Assembly (NCBI RefSeq): GCF_018614135.1
Contig: NZ_JAGGOW010000029.1
Location: 29,660 to 93,659, forward strand
DNA length: 64,000 nucleotides
Direction: 5' to 3'
Origin: Streptomyces sp. ISL-66
GTDB lineage: Bacteria; Actinomycetota; Actinomycetes; Streptomycetales; Streptomycetaceae
Shown in pieces: positions 44,556-53,304 of this stretch. Within the stretch, counting starts at the first letter, position 1. Each line of letters begins with the position of its first letter. A program made the position numbers and the translations under genes. The notes under the pieces are model-generated. The model was not told where the DNA came from and ran no database searches. It saw only the letters and a program-made list of their open reading frames with translations.

Positions 44556-45917
44556 CTGGGTATCGACCCGCTCACCCTCGCGGATCTTCTTCGGGTCGCC
44601 TCAAGTCCCGGCTTCGATCGCTGGCAGGAACAGGTCCGCCGGACGGGGGGGCTGCTCCGACCCGATCCACCTGACTGGCTCGACCGTCACCCGCGAGCGG
44701 CGGACCGGGGATGTCCTGTACTCGTACTCAACCGCCGACGAGCCGGGAGGCCGCCTTCGGGTCGCCTGCGGCAACCGCCGAGCCTCCCGCTGTCCCTCCT
44801 GCGCCTGGACCTACGCCGGAGACACATACCACCTCATCCGCGCCGGGAGCACCGGCGACGAGGCCAAGCACGTCCCAGTGACCGTGCGGGATCACCCGAG
44901 GGTGTTCGCCACCCTGACCGCCCCATCCTTCGGCCCGGTCCACAACCGACCTGCCTCCGGCCAATGCCGTTGCGGCACCACCCACGACGAGACGGACCCG
45001 GCCCTCGGCACGGCCCTGGATCCGGAGCGGTACGACTACGCGGGCGCGGTTCTGTGGAACAACTACGCCGGACAGCTCTGGCAACGCTTCACCATCTACC
45101 TCCGCCGGGAGATCGCCGCCCGCGCCGGGATCACGCAGACAGCCTTGAAGGAGTCGTGCCGGGTTTCCTCCGGCAAGGTCGCCGAGTTCCAGAAGCGCGG
45201 CGCGATCCACTTCCACACCGTCGTGCGCCTCGACGGATCCAACGGGCCGGACGTCCCTCCGCCGTCGTGGGCGTCGGTCGGTCTACTCGATGACTCGATC
45301 CGGGCCGCCGCCGGCCGAGTTGCCCTCACCGTCCCCTCCTCTGGCACCCATCCCACCCGGTCCCTGAGGTGGGGCACACAGGTGGACGTCCAACCCATCG
45401 GCGGCCTCGGACACGAGGAGCTGACCGAAGCTGCGGTGGCCTCCTACGTCGCGAAGTACGCGACCAAGGCCGCCGAGACCACCGGCACCACCGACCGCCG
45501 CATCGGAGAGCTGGCAGAGCTCGACAAGCTCCTGCTACCCGCCCACACCCGACGCCTGATCGAAGCCTGCTGGCACTTGGACGACGCCTACCCCGAACGG
45601 CTCCTGGCCCACTGGTCGCACATGCTCGGCTTCCGCGGCCACTTCTCCACCAAATCCCGCGCCTACTCCACCACCCTCGGCGCCCTCCGCCAGACCCGCG
45701 CCGCCCAGGAACGACGCGAACGCGGCCTACCCGACCCCGACGACCACAGGGAAGGGACCACGCTCGTCCTCGCCCACTGGACCTACGCCGGCCACGGCCA
45801 CACCCCCGGCGAATCCTGGCTCGCGCCACCATCGCCAACGACATCAAAACCAACCGCGACATCGCCCGAAAGATCCGCGCCGAACTCGAAGCCGCCGACA
45901 TCAGCGGGTCGTGGTGA
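44556..45917 (+). pseudogene. RepSA-like replication initiator, frameshifted
   Basis: Rolling-circle-type initiator of actinomycete integrative elements. The N-terminal part (GIDPLTLADLLRVASSPGF, then DRWQEQVRRTGG) is in one frame. At a run of seven G (44645-44651) the homologous sequence moves to the next frame (CSDPIHLTGSTVTRE, then CGNRRASRCPSCAWTYAGD with its Cys cluster, and RGAIHFHTVVRLDG with the HxH metal motif). Near 45822-45832 it moves back (GESWLA to RATIANDIKTNRDIA), ending at 45917. Two single-base indels therefore break it. A start codon in the first frame is not evident near 44556. Confidence 0.8.
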
Positions 45918-46120
45918 CCATGGCTCGCGCACTGCCTGAGCGATATCTGACCCCGGTCGACCTGGCCGACCTGCTCGGGGTTCCGCTGGAGACCGTCTAC
46001 CAGTGGCGTCGAAAGCTGACCGGCCCGAAGGGCTTCCGCGTCGGCGTCCATCTCCGTTTCGACCCCGAGGACGTACGCACCTGGGTCGCCTCGCTCATGG
46101 ACAAGGAGGCGGCTGCCTGA
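45911..46120 (+). CDS. xis: Excisionase-like helix-turn-helix protein
   Basis: A 69-residue MerR/Xis-type DNA-binding protein. The helix-turn-helix LTPVDLADLLGVPLETVYQWRRK is followed by a wing (GVHLRFDPEDVRTWV). It directs excision together with the integrase in this element class. Starts at GTG 45911 or 45914 or ATG 45920; the first two overlap the rep stop. The TGA overlaps the integrase ATG (TGATG). Confidence 0.85.
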   Translation: MVTMARALPERYLTPVDLADLLGVPLETVYQWRRKLTGPKGFRVGVHLRFDPEDVRTWVASLMDKEAAA

Positions 46121-47342
46121 TGGCCGGACACATCCAAGACCGCTGGTACAAGACCGAGCCGGGTCCAACCGGCCGCCCCGTACGGGTCAAGACCGAGCGC
46201 TACGGCTCAGGGCTGCGGTACCGGGCCCGGTACATCGGCCCGGACGGTACCGAGAAGAGCAAGTCCTTCCCGGACCGCCAGAAGCGCCTGGCTGAGCAGT
46301 GGCTGACCCACATCGAGGCCGACATGAGCCGCGGGGCGTACATCGACCCTAAGGCCAGCCGCATCACGTTCCAGCAGTACGCGGAACGCTGGCTCGGCAA
46401 CCACGGCGCCGACCCGAACACCGGCTTCTCCATGGAGTCGCAGCTCCGGCTACATGCGTTCCCCTACCTGGGAACGCGGCCGCTAGCGTCCTTCCAGCTC
46501 GCGCACATCCGGGACTGGGTGGCCGACCTCAAGGCGGCCGGCGTCACCGGGTCGTACGCGAGGGTCATCTACTCCAACGTGCGGAGCGTGCTGAACGCTG
46601 CGGTCGATGACACCCTGCTGGCCAAGAACCCCTGTGCGGCTCGGTCCGTGAAGGCTCCGACCGTTGAGGCCAAACGGGTTGGCCCATGGACCGCTGAGCG
46701 GGTCTTCGCCGTAAGGGCCGCTCTGCCCGCGCGGTATCGCGCCGCTGTGGACCTGGGGGCCGGATGCGGTCTTCGACAGGGCGAGATCTTCGGGATCGAC
46801 GTGGATGCGATCGACTTCAAGAACAACACCGTCCACGTGATCCAGCAGCTCAAGCTGAGCCGGAGTAAGGCCGTCTTCGCCTTGCCAGAGGGAGGCAATC
46901 TCCGAGACGTGCCCCTGCCTGCGCCCGTCGCCGACGCACTACGCGCGCACATCAAGGCGTGCCCCCGGTGCCCGTGACCCTGCCGTGGGGGACGCAGGCA
47001 GGAGAGCTGGTCACGAAAAGACTGCTGTTCACCGCACCCATGGGCAACCACATCTGGCGGAACATGTTCAACAGCGACGAGTGGAAGCCTGCCCTCGCCG
47101 CCGCTGGCGTGATCCCCGCCCGCAAGCAGGGCGAACAGACCTACGCCTCCGCCAGGGAGCACGGGATGCACGCTCTGCGGCACTTCTATGCCTCGGTCCT
47201 GCTGGACGCCGGAGAGAACGTCAAAGCCCTGGCCGAATACTTAGGTCACACAGATCCGGGCCTCACCCTCCGGGTATACGCACATCTGATGCCCACCAGC
47301 AGTAGGCGAACGATGCAAGCGATATCAGCGGTTTACCACTAA
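46120..47342 (+). pseudogene. int: Tyrosine site-specific integrase, single frameshift
   Basis: Phage/AICE-type integrase. The first frame (46120-46977) has the N-terminal arm-binding part (GSGLRYRARYIGPDGTEKSK), the core-binding SAM-like domain, and catalytic Arg in GCGLRQGEIFGID. At a run of five C (46962-46966) the frame is lost and stops at 46977. Homology continues in the -1 frame from 46959 (LPWGTQAGELVTKRLLFT) with catalytic HALRHFYAS, LGHTDPGLTLRVYAHLM (His/Tyr). One missing C would restore it. A TTA Leu codon lies at 47241-47243, so an intact gene would depend on bldA tRNA. Confidence 0.85.
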
Positions 47343-47539
47343 CCACAAGACGAATCGCAAGCACTAACGCGGACACTAACCGGAGGGGAATTGAGCTCGG
47401 AAATGAGGCGCGCAATGCTCGAAATTCAAGCACCACGACCCCCTGGTCCCCGTGACTAACCGCCACCCTTCGCCAGGGTGCGCCAGCTTATGCAAGGCTT
47501 CGCCACCCCCCAGGCCAGGCCCTGCACCCAGGACCGACT

Positions 47540-47610
47540 CACCCAGGCTCACCAAGGCTCATCGACACCCACCGACGCTCATCGAGACTCACGAACACTG
47601 ACGCCATTTA
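47540..47610. repeat. Direct repeats between int and the right attachment site
   Basis: Several CTCACCAAGGCTCATCGA / CTCATCGAGACTCACGAA-type units lie about 200 bases after int. Arrays like this next to an integrase often are arm-type binding sites. Nothing else is seen between 47343 and 47681. Confidence 0.45.
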
Positions 47611-47681
47611 GGCAACGCGCGGCCATTCACCAGGGAATTTGCGGGTCCTATCAGGCTGTGAGTACAGTTTCAAACGTGGAA

Positions 47682-47709
47682 AAGGCCGCCTCTGGCAGGA
47701 GGCGGCCTT
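47682..47709. terminator. Hairpin terminator downstream of int
   Basis: AAGGCCGCCTC pairs with GAGGCGGCCTT around a short loop, about 340 bases after the int stop. It stands between int and the convergent small gene. Confidence 0.8.
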
Positions 47710-47781
47710 ACGTTCCATTTCCGCGTCCATTTTGTCCTGAATCCAGCAGAACTGACCGCTCAACGGAAGGTATCCATGTTC

Positions 47782-47985
47782 TCACAGCGTGGGCTGAGGA
47801 TCGACGTCCGAGTAAGGGAACTCCCGCTCGTACTCCTCGGCACAGGTGGCGCGGCCTTGGCTAGTTCGGCCGGCGCTCCGACCGAACTGGTCGCACCTGT
47901 CGCACTCCTCGTGGCGCTTCAGCTCTCGTTCAAGCGGCTGTAGCACGGCCCACAGACGGCCCAGAAGCGACAGAAAGCCCCTCAC
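47782..47985 (-). CDS. Small Cys-containing hypothetical protein at the element end
   Basis: A 67-residue open frame from GTG 47985. The amphipathic start (LGRLWAVLQPLERELKRHEE) leads into CDRC and a later ATCAEEYEREFPY, a pattern that could bind a metal. The start codon falls inside the gpmA terminator hairpin, so expression is uncertain. No recognised family. Confidence 0.42.
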   Translation of the reverse strand: MRGFLSLLGRLWAVLQPLERELKRHEECDRCDQFGRSAGRTSQGRATCAEEYEREFPYSDVDPQPTL

Positions 47986-48012
47986 CCGCTGAGAGCCAGC
48001 AGGTGAGGGGCT
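47976..48012 (-). terminator. Hairpin terminator after gpmA, supplied by the element
   Basis: AGCCCCTCACCCGCTG pairs with CAGCAGGTGAGGGGCT around AGAGC (one mismatch), about 17 bases beyond the gpmA stop on the minus strand. It replaces the hairpin now stranded at 43436-43478. Confidence 0.85.
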
Positions 48013-48028
48013 CTTTCGTACGTCAGGG

Positions 48029-48787
48029 TTACTTCTTGCCCTGGTTCTTGACCGCCTCGATGGCGGCCGCCGCGGCGGCCGGGTCGAGGTAGGTGCCGCC
48101 CGGGTTGAGGGGCTTGAAGGAGGCGTCGAGCTCGTACGCGAGCGGGATGCCGGTCGGGATGTTCAGGCCCGCGATGTCGGCGTCGGAGACGCCGTCGAGG
48201 TGCTTGACCAGCGCACGCAGGGAGTTGCCGTGCGCGGCGACCAGGACGGTGTGGCCGTCGAGCAGGTCCGGGACGATCGCGTCGTACCAGTACGGCAGCA
48301 TGCGGACGACGACGTCCTTGAGGCACTCGGTGCGCGGGCGCAGCTCCGGCGGGATGGAGGCGTAGCGCGGGTCCTCGGACTGGGAGAACTCCGTACCGTC
48401 TTCGAGCTCCGGCGGCGGGGTGTCGTACGAGCGGCGCCACAGCATGAACTGCTCTTCGCCGAACTCGGCGAGGGTCTGGGCCTTGTCCTTGCCCTGGAGG
48501 GCGCCGTAGTGGCGCTCGTTCAGGCGCCAGGAGCGGTGGACGGGGATCCAGTGGCGGTCGGCGGCCTCGAGCGCCATCTGCGCGGTGCGGATCGCGCGCT
48601 TCTGGAGCGAGGTGTGCACGACGTCGGGGAGCAGGCCGGCGTCCTTGAGCAGCTCACCGCCGCGGACCGCCTCCTTCTCGCCCTTCTCGTTGAGATTGAC
48701 GTCCACCCAGCCGGTGAACAGGTTCTTCGCGTTCCATTCGCTCTCGCCGTGGCGGAGGAGGATCAGCTTGTACGGTGCGTCGGCCAT
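48029..48787 (-). CDS. gpmA: 2,3-bisphosphoglycerate-dependent phosphoglycerate mutase
   Basis: Glycolytic enzyme of 252 residues that interconverts 3- and 2-phosphoglycerate. The phospho-His motif [10 protein letters not shown] has His13. [16 protein letters not shown] contains the catalytic acid, and [11 protein letters not shown] holds the second His. ATG 48787 is the start. Its last codons and stop are the attachment core of the integrated element. The reading frame and C-terminus (NQGKK) are kept intact, so the enzyme should still work. Confidence 0.95.
   Translation of the reverse strand: MADAPYKLILLRHGESEWNAKNLFTGWVDVNLNEKGEKEAVRGGELLKDAGLLPDVVHTSLQKRAIRTAQMALEAADRHWIPVHRSWRLNERHYGALQGKDKAQTLAEFGEEQFMLWRRSYDTPPPELEDGTEFSQSEDPRYASIPPELRPRTECLKDVVVRMLPYWYDAIVPDLLDGHTVLVAAHGNSLRALVKHLDGVSDADIAGLNIPTGIPLAYELDASFKPLNPGGTYLDPAAAAAAIEAVKNQGKK
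48030..48046. other. Right attachment site within the gpmA 3' end
   Basis: TACTTCTTGCCCTGGTT, identical to 43491-43507. The bases beyond it (CTTGACCGCC) continue into gpmA, whereas those beyond the left copy (GTTGTTCCGG) do not. Confidence 0.85.
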
Positions 48788-48960
48788 GCGTACGAGCCTA
48801 ATGGACGCGCCCGGGCGCTCGCGCGCGGTGTGGACGAGGTGTGGACGGGGTGTGGACGGCCCCCGATTGACGGCAGCCGTCAATCCAGTGGCTCTGCGGG
48901 CCCCGCATCCGTAGGGTGCGCACTACAAGAGGGACGCTTACATCGCCGGGGGGATTCCGT

Positions 48961-50232
48961 ATGTCCGTTGCCAGTTTGAGACGGGCCGCTCAGGAGAGCG
49001 TGTCGGGCCTGCCGCGCGAGTTCTGGTGGCTCTGGACGAGCACGCTGGTCAACCGGCTCGGGGCCTTCGTCGCCACGTTCATGACCTTGTACCTGACGCT
49101 GGAGCGGGGCTATTCGGCCTCGTTCGTGGGGCTCGTGGTCGCCCTCCACGGCCTCGGCGGTGTGGTCTCGTCGGTGGTCGCGGGCGTGCTGACGGACCGG
49201 CTCGGCCGGCGGCCCACGCTGGTCGCGGCGCAGGCCTCGACCGCGTTCGCGGTGGCGCTGCTCGGCTTCATGGAGCACCCGGCGGCGATCGCCGTGGTGG
49301 CGATGCTGGTCGGCATGACCTCGAACGCCTCGCGCCCGGCGGTGCAGGCGATGATGGCGGACATCGTCCGTCCCGAGGACCGGGTACGGGCGTTCGCGCT
49401 GAACTACTGGGCCATCAACCTCGGCTTCGCCGTGAGCTCGATGGTGGCGGGCTTCATCGCCGAGTACAGCTACCTCGCCGGGTTCCTCGGCGAGGCTGCC
49501 CTGACGCTGGCCTGCGCGGTGCTCGTGTACATCAAGCTGCCGGAGTCGCGGCCCGTGCGGACCGAGGCGGAGAAGGCGGCCGCCGAGCCGGAGATCGGGC
49601 TGGGGACGGTGTTGCGGGACGGCCGGTTCATGGGTGTGGTCGGGCTGTCCTTCCTGATCTCGCTGATCTTCATGCAGGGGTCCTTCGGGCTGCCGCTCGC
49701 GATGGGTGCGGCCGGCTTCTCCACAGCCGAATTCGGCCTGGTCATCGCCGTCAACGGGCTGCTGATCGTGCTGCTGCAGATCCCGGTCACGCGTCTCATC
49801 GAACGCCGGGACCCGCAGAAGCTGCTGGTCGTCTCGGCGCTGCTGGCGGGGTACGGGTTCGCGCTGACGGCCTTCGGCGGTTCGGTGTGGAGCCTGGCGC
49901 TGACCGTCTGCGTGTGGACGCTGGCCGAGATCATCAACTCGCCGACCCAGATGGGGCTGGTCGCGCGGCTCTCCCCGGTGCACGGGCGCGGCCGCTACCA
50001 GGGCATGTACACGCTGTCGTGGGCGGTGGCCTCGCTGGTCGCTCCGCTGATGGCGGGCTTCGTGATCCAGCACTACGGCGCGGGGTGGCTGTGGACCTCG
50101 ATGGCGGTCCTGGGCATGGTGGCGGCGCTGGGGTACTGGCTGCTGATGCGGGGGCTCTCCGACGGTGACGGGGCCCCGGCCGCGCTCGCCCCGGTTCTCG
50201 TGGTGAAGCCCGCGGCCGCCGAGGTGGTGTAG
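48961..50232 (+). CDS. Major facilitator superfamily transporter
   Basis: A 423-residue permease with about 12 transmembrane helices. The loop 2-3 signature appears as GVLTDRLGRRPTLV. Further hints of a drug-exporter type are the ATFMTLYLTLERGYSASFVG start and the RLSPVHGRGRYQGMY loop 8-9 motif. Substrate unknown. ATG 48961 is the start. It is divergent from gpmA and ends in a hairpin. Confidence 0.9.
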   Translation: MSVASLRRAAQESVSGLPREFWWLWTSTLVNRLGAFVATFMTLYLTLERGYSASFVGLVVALHGLGGVVSSVVAGVLTDRLGRRPTLVAAQASTAFAVALLGFMEHPAAIAVVAMLVGMTSNASRPAVQAMMADIVRPEDRVRAFALNYWAINLGFAVSSMVAGFIAEYSYLAGFLGEAALTLACAVLVYIKLPESRPVRTEAEKAAAEPEIGLGTVLRDGRFMGVVGLSFLISLIFMQGSFGLPLAMGAAGFSTAEFGLVIAVNGLLIVLLQIPVTRLIERRDPQKLLVVSALLAGYGFALTAFGGSVWSLALTVCVWTLAEIINSPTQMGLVARLSPVHGRGRYQGMYTLSWAVASLVAPLMAGFVIQHYGAGWLWTSMAVLGMVAALGYWLLMRGLSDGDGAPAALAPVLVVKPAAAEVV

Positions 50233-50237
50233 GCGGT

Positions 50238-50279
50238 CGTCGTGAGAACCGGCCCGGCGGCGGGCCGGGTCTCACGACG
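50238..50279. terminator. Hairpin terminator after the MFS gene
   Basis: CGTCGTGAGAACCGGCCCG pairs (one internal mismatch) with CGGGCCGGGTCTCACGACG around GCGG, just after the stop. It lies between convergent genes. Confidence 0.82.
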
Positions 50280-50349
50280 GCCGCGTCAGACGCCCGCGTC
50301 AGACGCGCGCGTCACGACGGCGGCGTCACGTCGACCGCGTCAGGACGGC
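50280..50349. repeat. GCGTCA-based short repeats at the YbjN gene 3' end
   Basis: Units such as CCGCGTCAGACG, GCGCGTCACGACG and CTGCGTCAGG recur six to seven times and run into the last codons of the YbjN-type gene. Confidence 0.55.
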
Positions 50350-50849
50350 TGCGTCAGGTGCTTGAACGCGTCGAGGTTGCGGGTGGACTCGCCGCGCGAG
50401 ACCCGCCATTCGTACTCCCGCCGGATCGCGCTCGCGAAGCCCAGTTCCAGCAGCGTGTTGAACGCGCCGTCCGCCGCCTCCAGGACCGTCCCGAGCAGTC
50501 GGTCCAGGTCCTCCGGGGTGATCACGGAGAGGGGGAGGCGGGCCGTCAGGTAGACGTCGCCGAGCGCGTCGACCGCGTAGGCCATGCCGTAGAGCTTGAG
50601 GTTGCGCTCCAGCAGCCAGCGGTGGACGGCCGCTTCGTTCTCGTCGGGGTGGCGGATCACGAAGGCGTTGACCGACAGGGAGTGCTTGCCGGCCTTGAGC
50701 GAGCAGGTGGTGCTCAGCTTGCGGGTGCCGGGGAGCTGGACTACGTAGGTGCCCGGCGAGGGGCTCTCCCAGCCCAGCTCCGCGCCGGTGAGGACTGCCT
50801 CGATGATCTCGGCGGTGCTCGCGTCGGTCTTGTCCTGGGCGTCAGCCAT
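50340..50849 (-). CDS. YbjN-domain protein (type III secretion chaperone-like fold)
   Basis: A 169-residue actinobacterial YbjN-superfamily protein. [39 protein letters not shown] and [20 protein letters not shown] follow the family pattern. The role is unknown, though its fixed place next to mshA is common in Streptomyces. ATG 50849 overlaps the mshA stop by 8 bases, so translation is coupled. Confidence 0.85.
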   Translation of the reverse strand: MADAQDKTDASTAEIIEAVLTGAELGWESPSPGTYVVQLPGTRKLSTTCSLKAGKHSLSVNAFVIRHPDENEAAVHRWLLERNLKLYGMAYAVDALGDVYLTARLPLSVITPEDLDRLLGTVLEAADGAFNTLLELGFASAIRREYEWRVSRGESTRNLDAFKHLTQPS

Positions 50850-52221
50850 GGTGGGAGCGTACGCGACGGCGGTGGTCGAACATCGCCGCGGTGTACACGT
50901 CCGCCGTGCCGCTCGCCGCGGTGTCCCAGCCGAAGAACTGCGCGTGCCGGGCCGCGGCCGCACCCATCCGCTCCGAGAGCGCCGGGTCGTCCACGAAGCG
51001 CCGTAGCTCGCGGGCGTAGTCCACCGGGGCGTGGCCGGGTACGAGGATGCCCGTCACCCCGTCGTTGACGGCGACCGGCAGCCCGCCGACGGCGGCGGCC
51101 AGTACGGGGGTGCCGGCGGCCTGGGCCTCTATGGCGACGAGCCCGAAGGACTCGCTGTACGAGGGCATGACCAGTACGGACGCCGCCCGGAACCAGTCCG
51201 CGAGGGCGTCCTGCGCCACCGGCGGGTGGAAGTGCACGAGGTCGGCGATGCCGAGCTTCGCGGCCAGCTTCTGCAGCCCCTCCGGCTTCGCGAGCCCGCT
51301 GCCGCTGGGCCCGCCGACGACGGGTACGAACAGCCGGGAGCGCAGCGCCGGATCCCGGTCCACCAGCTCCGCGACGGCCCGCAGCAGGATGTCGGGAGCC
51401 TTGAGCGGCTGGATGCGGCCCGCGAAGAGGGGGATGACGGCGTCCCGCGGCAGCCCGAGGCGGGCGCGGGCGGCGGCCCGGCCGTCGGCGACGGCGAAGC
51501 GGTCGAGGTTCACGCCGGGGTGGACGACGGCGACCTTGGCGGGGTCGGCCTCGTAGTGGATGACGAGCTCGTCGGCTTCCTCGGCGGTGTTCGCGATGAG
51601 GCGGTCGGCGGCGGCGACGATCTGCGTCTCGCCGATGACGCGGGCGGCGGGCTCGGGGGTGTCGCCCTCGGCGAGGGCCGCGTTCTTGACCTTGGCCATG
51701 GTGTGCATGGCGTGCACGAGGGGGACGCCCCAGCGTTCGGCGGCGAGCCAGCCGACGTGGCCGGAGAGCCAGTAGTGGGAGTGGACGAGGTCGTAGTAGC
51801 CGGGGCGGTGGCCTGCCCAGGCCTGCATGACGCCGTGGGTGAAGGCGCACAGCTGGGCCGGCAGCTCCTCCTTGGCTAGGCCCTCGTACGGGCCCGCGTC
51901 CACGTGCCGTACCAGGACTCCGGGCGCGAGCTCGACCACGGGCGGCAGGCCGCCGGTGGTGGCCCGGGTGAAGATCTCGACCTCGATGTTGATCGCGGCG
52001 AGGCGCTTGGCGAGCTCGACGATGTACACGTTCATGCCGCCGGCGTCGCCGGTGCCCGGCTGGTGCAGCGGCGAGGTGTGGACGCTCAGCATGGCGACGC
52101 GGCGCGGCTTGCGGTGGCCGCCGACGGCGGGCATGCGCAGGCGCGGCGGGTCGTGGCGGGTGGCGGAGCGGCCCGCGGCCGCGGCGATCCGGCCGCCGAG
52201 GCGGGACACGTACTGGCTCAA
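50842..52221 (-). CDS. mshA: D-inositol-3-phosphate glycosyltransferase (mycothiol synthesis)
   Basis: GT4 enzyme of 459 residues that joins GlcNAc from UDP-GlcNAc to inositol-3-phosphate, the first step of mycothiol synthesis. [20 protein letters not shown] is the N-terminal acceptor site. [24 protein letters not shown] and the [19 protein letters not shown]7E motif are family hallmarks. The start is taken as TTG 52221, 8 bases after GAGAGGAA; longer frames lack support. First gene of a two-gene unit with the YbjN protein. Confidence 0.93.
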   Translation of the reverse strand: MSQYVSRLGGRIAAAAGRSATRHDPPRLRMPAVGGHRKPRRVAMLSVHTSPLHQPGTGDAGGMNVYIVELAKRLAAINIEVEIFTRATTGGLPPVVELAPGVLVRHVDAGPYEGLAKEELPAQLCAFTHGVMQAWAGHRPGYYDLVHSHYWLSGHVGWLAAERWGVPLVHAMHTMAKVKNAALAEGDTPEPAARVIGETQIVAAADRLIANTAEEADELVIHYEADPAKVAVVHPGVNLDRFAVADGRAAARARLGLPRDAVIPLFAGRIQPLKAPDILLRAVAELVDRDPALRSRLFVPVVGGPSGSGLAKPEGLQKLAAKLGIADLVHFHPPVAQDALADWFRAASVLVMPSYSESFGLVAIEAQAAGTPVLAAAVGGLPVAVNDGVTGILVPGHAPVDYARELRRFVDDPALSERMGAAAARHAQFFGWDTAASGTADVYTAAMFDHRRRVRSHHG

Positions 52222-52385
52222 GGGAGCAGTTCCTCTCGCTCGGACGGCATGGCGCGGGGAGCGCGGTCGGCGCTCTTCTAGGAGTGCAACCCGGTCGGCC
52301 GCGTCCCGCATTCCGGGGGCGGGGGCTTTCCTGCGGTGTTTGCCGGATTTTTATCGGGTGGGAGTCCTCCGCTTACTCTCTGCTC

Positions 52386-53195
52386 ATGGCCTCCCGCTCC
52401 ACCCCTCCCCCACGTCGCCCCGTCGGCACGGTGACCCGCGGGACGACGAACCCGAACCGCTTGCGCCGCATGGACCGCTGGATCGCGGCGACGCACGGGG
52501 CGGTCCTGCGGCGCGCGGACGCGCCCGTGGCGGTGGACCTCGGCTACGGGGCCGCGCCCTGGACCGCGGTGGAGCTGCTGGCGCGGCTGCGGGAGGCGGC
52601 TCCGGCGGTGCGGGTGGTGGGCATCGAGATCGAACCGGCGCGGGTCGCGGGCGCGAAGCCGTACGAGCGGGAGGGCCTGAGCTTCCGGCACGGCGGCTTC
52701 GAGGTGCCGCTGGAGGGCGGGGTCCGGCCGGCGCTGATCCGCGCGGCGAACGTGCTGCGCCAGTACGACGAGGAGCAGGTCGCGGAGGTCTGGGAGCGGT
52801 TGTGTTCCCGGCTGTCCCCGGACGGGCTGCTGGTGGAGGGGACCTGCGACGAGATCGGGCGGCGGCACGTATGGGTCGCACTGGGGCCCGAAGGGGCGCG
52901 CACGGTGACCTTCGCTACCCGGCTGGGCTCCCTGGAGCGCCCGTCGGACCTGGCGGAGCGGCTGCCCAAGGCGCTGATCCACCGCAACGTTCCCGGCGAG
53001 CCGGTGCACGCGTTCCTGCGGGACTTCGACCGGGCGTGGGCGGCCGCGGCGCCCTACGCCTCGTACGGGGCGCGGCAGCGCTGGATCCGGACGGCGCGGG
53101 CGCTGGCCGCGGACTGGCCGCTGGCGGACGGGCCGGTGCGGTGGCGTCAGGGGGAACTGACGGTGCGGTGGGACGCGTTGAGACCTGGGGGATGA
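52386..53195 (+). CDS. SAM-dependent methyltransferase-like protein
   Basis: A 269-residue class I methyltransferase fold. The SAM-binding motif I is AVDLGYGAAPWTAVELLARL near residues 48-67, with acidic motif II in VVGIEIEPARV. LRQYDEEQVAEVWERLCSRL and a GLLVEGTCDEIGRR strand follow. Substrate unknown. ATG 52386 is the start. It is divergent from mshA. Confidence 0.83.
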   Translation: MASRSTPPPRRPVGTVTRGTTNPNRLRRMDRWIAATHGAVLRRADAPVAVDLGYGAAPWTAVELLARLREAAPAVRVVGIEIEPARVAGAKPYEREGLSFRHGGFEVPLEGGVRPALIRAANVLRQYDEEQVAEVWERLCSRLSPDGLLVEGTCDEIGRRHVWVALGPEGARTVTFATRLGSLERPSDLAERLPKALIHRNVPGEPVHAFLRDFDRAWAAAAPYASYGARQRWIRTARALAADWPLADGPVRWRQGELTVRWDALRPGG

Positions 53196-53304
53196 GGGGG
53201 TCGTGGGGGACGGATCGGGTGGATATCCACAAGGGTGTTGGAATTCACCTACTCGTGGCACCATCCCGAAGGCAATGACAAGTTACTGACGGATAATCAA
53301 TCAG

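Larger units (their letters stand above)
43491..48046. mobile_element. Small pSAM2/AICE-like integrated element in the gpmA 3' end
   Basis: About 4.54 kb between two 17-bp direct repeats. Contents in order: a small unknown gene, a 150-nt hairpin, a RepSA-like replication initiator (frameshifted), an Xis-like helix-turn-helix protein, a tyrosine integrase (frameshifted), repeats with a terminator, and a small Cys-containing gene. The rep-xis-int order with int next to the attachment site is that of actinomycete integrative and conjugative elements; transfer genes (tra, spd) and pra are missing. Codon use is less GC-biased than in the flanks. Using gpmA rather than a tRNA gene as target is unusual for the group. 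Confidence 0.85.

Noticed and set aside
47540..47610. CRISPR-like array
   Set aside because: Units are short, degenerate and unspaced, and no cas genes are in the window; better read as integrase arm-type repeats.
53196..53304. c-di-AMP (ydaO) riboswitch before the NlpC/P60 gene
   Set aside because: Such riboswitches precede some Streptomyces wall hydrolases, but the 110-bp leader lacks the conserved ydaO sequence blocks.
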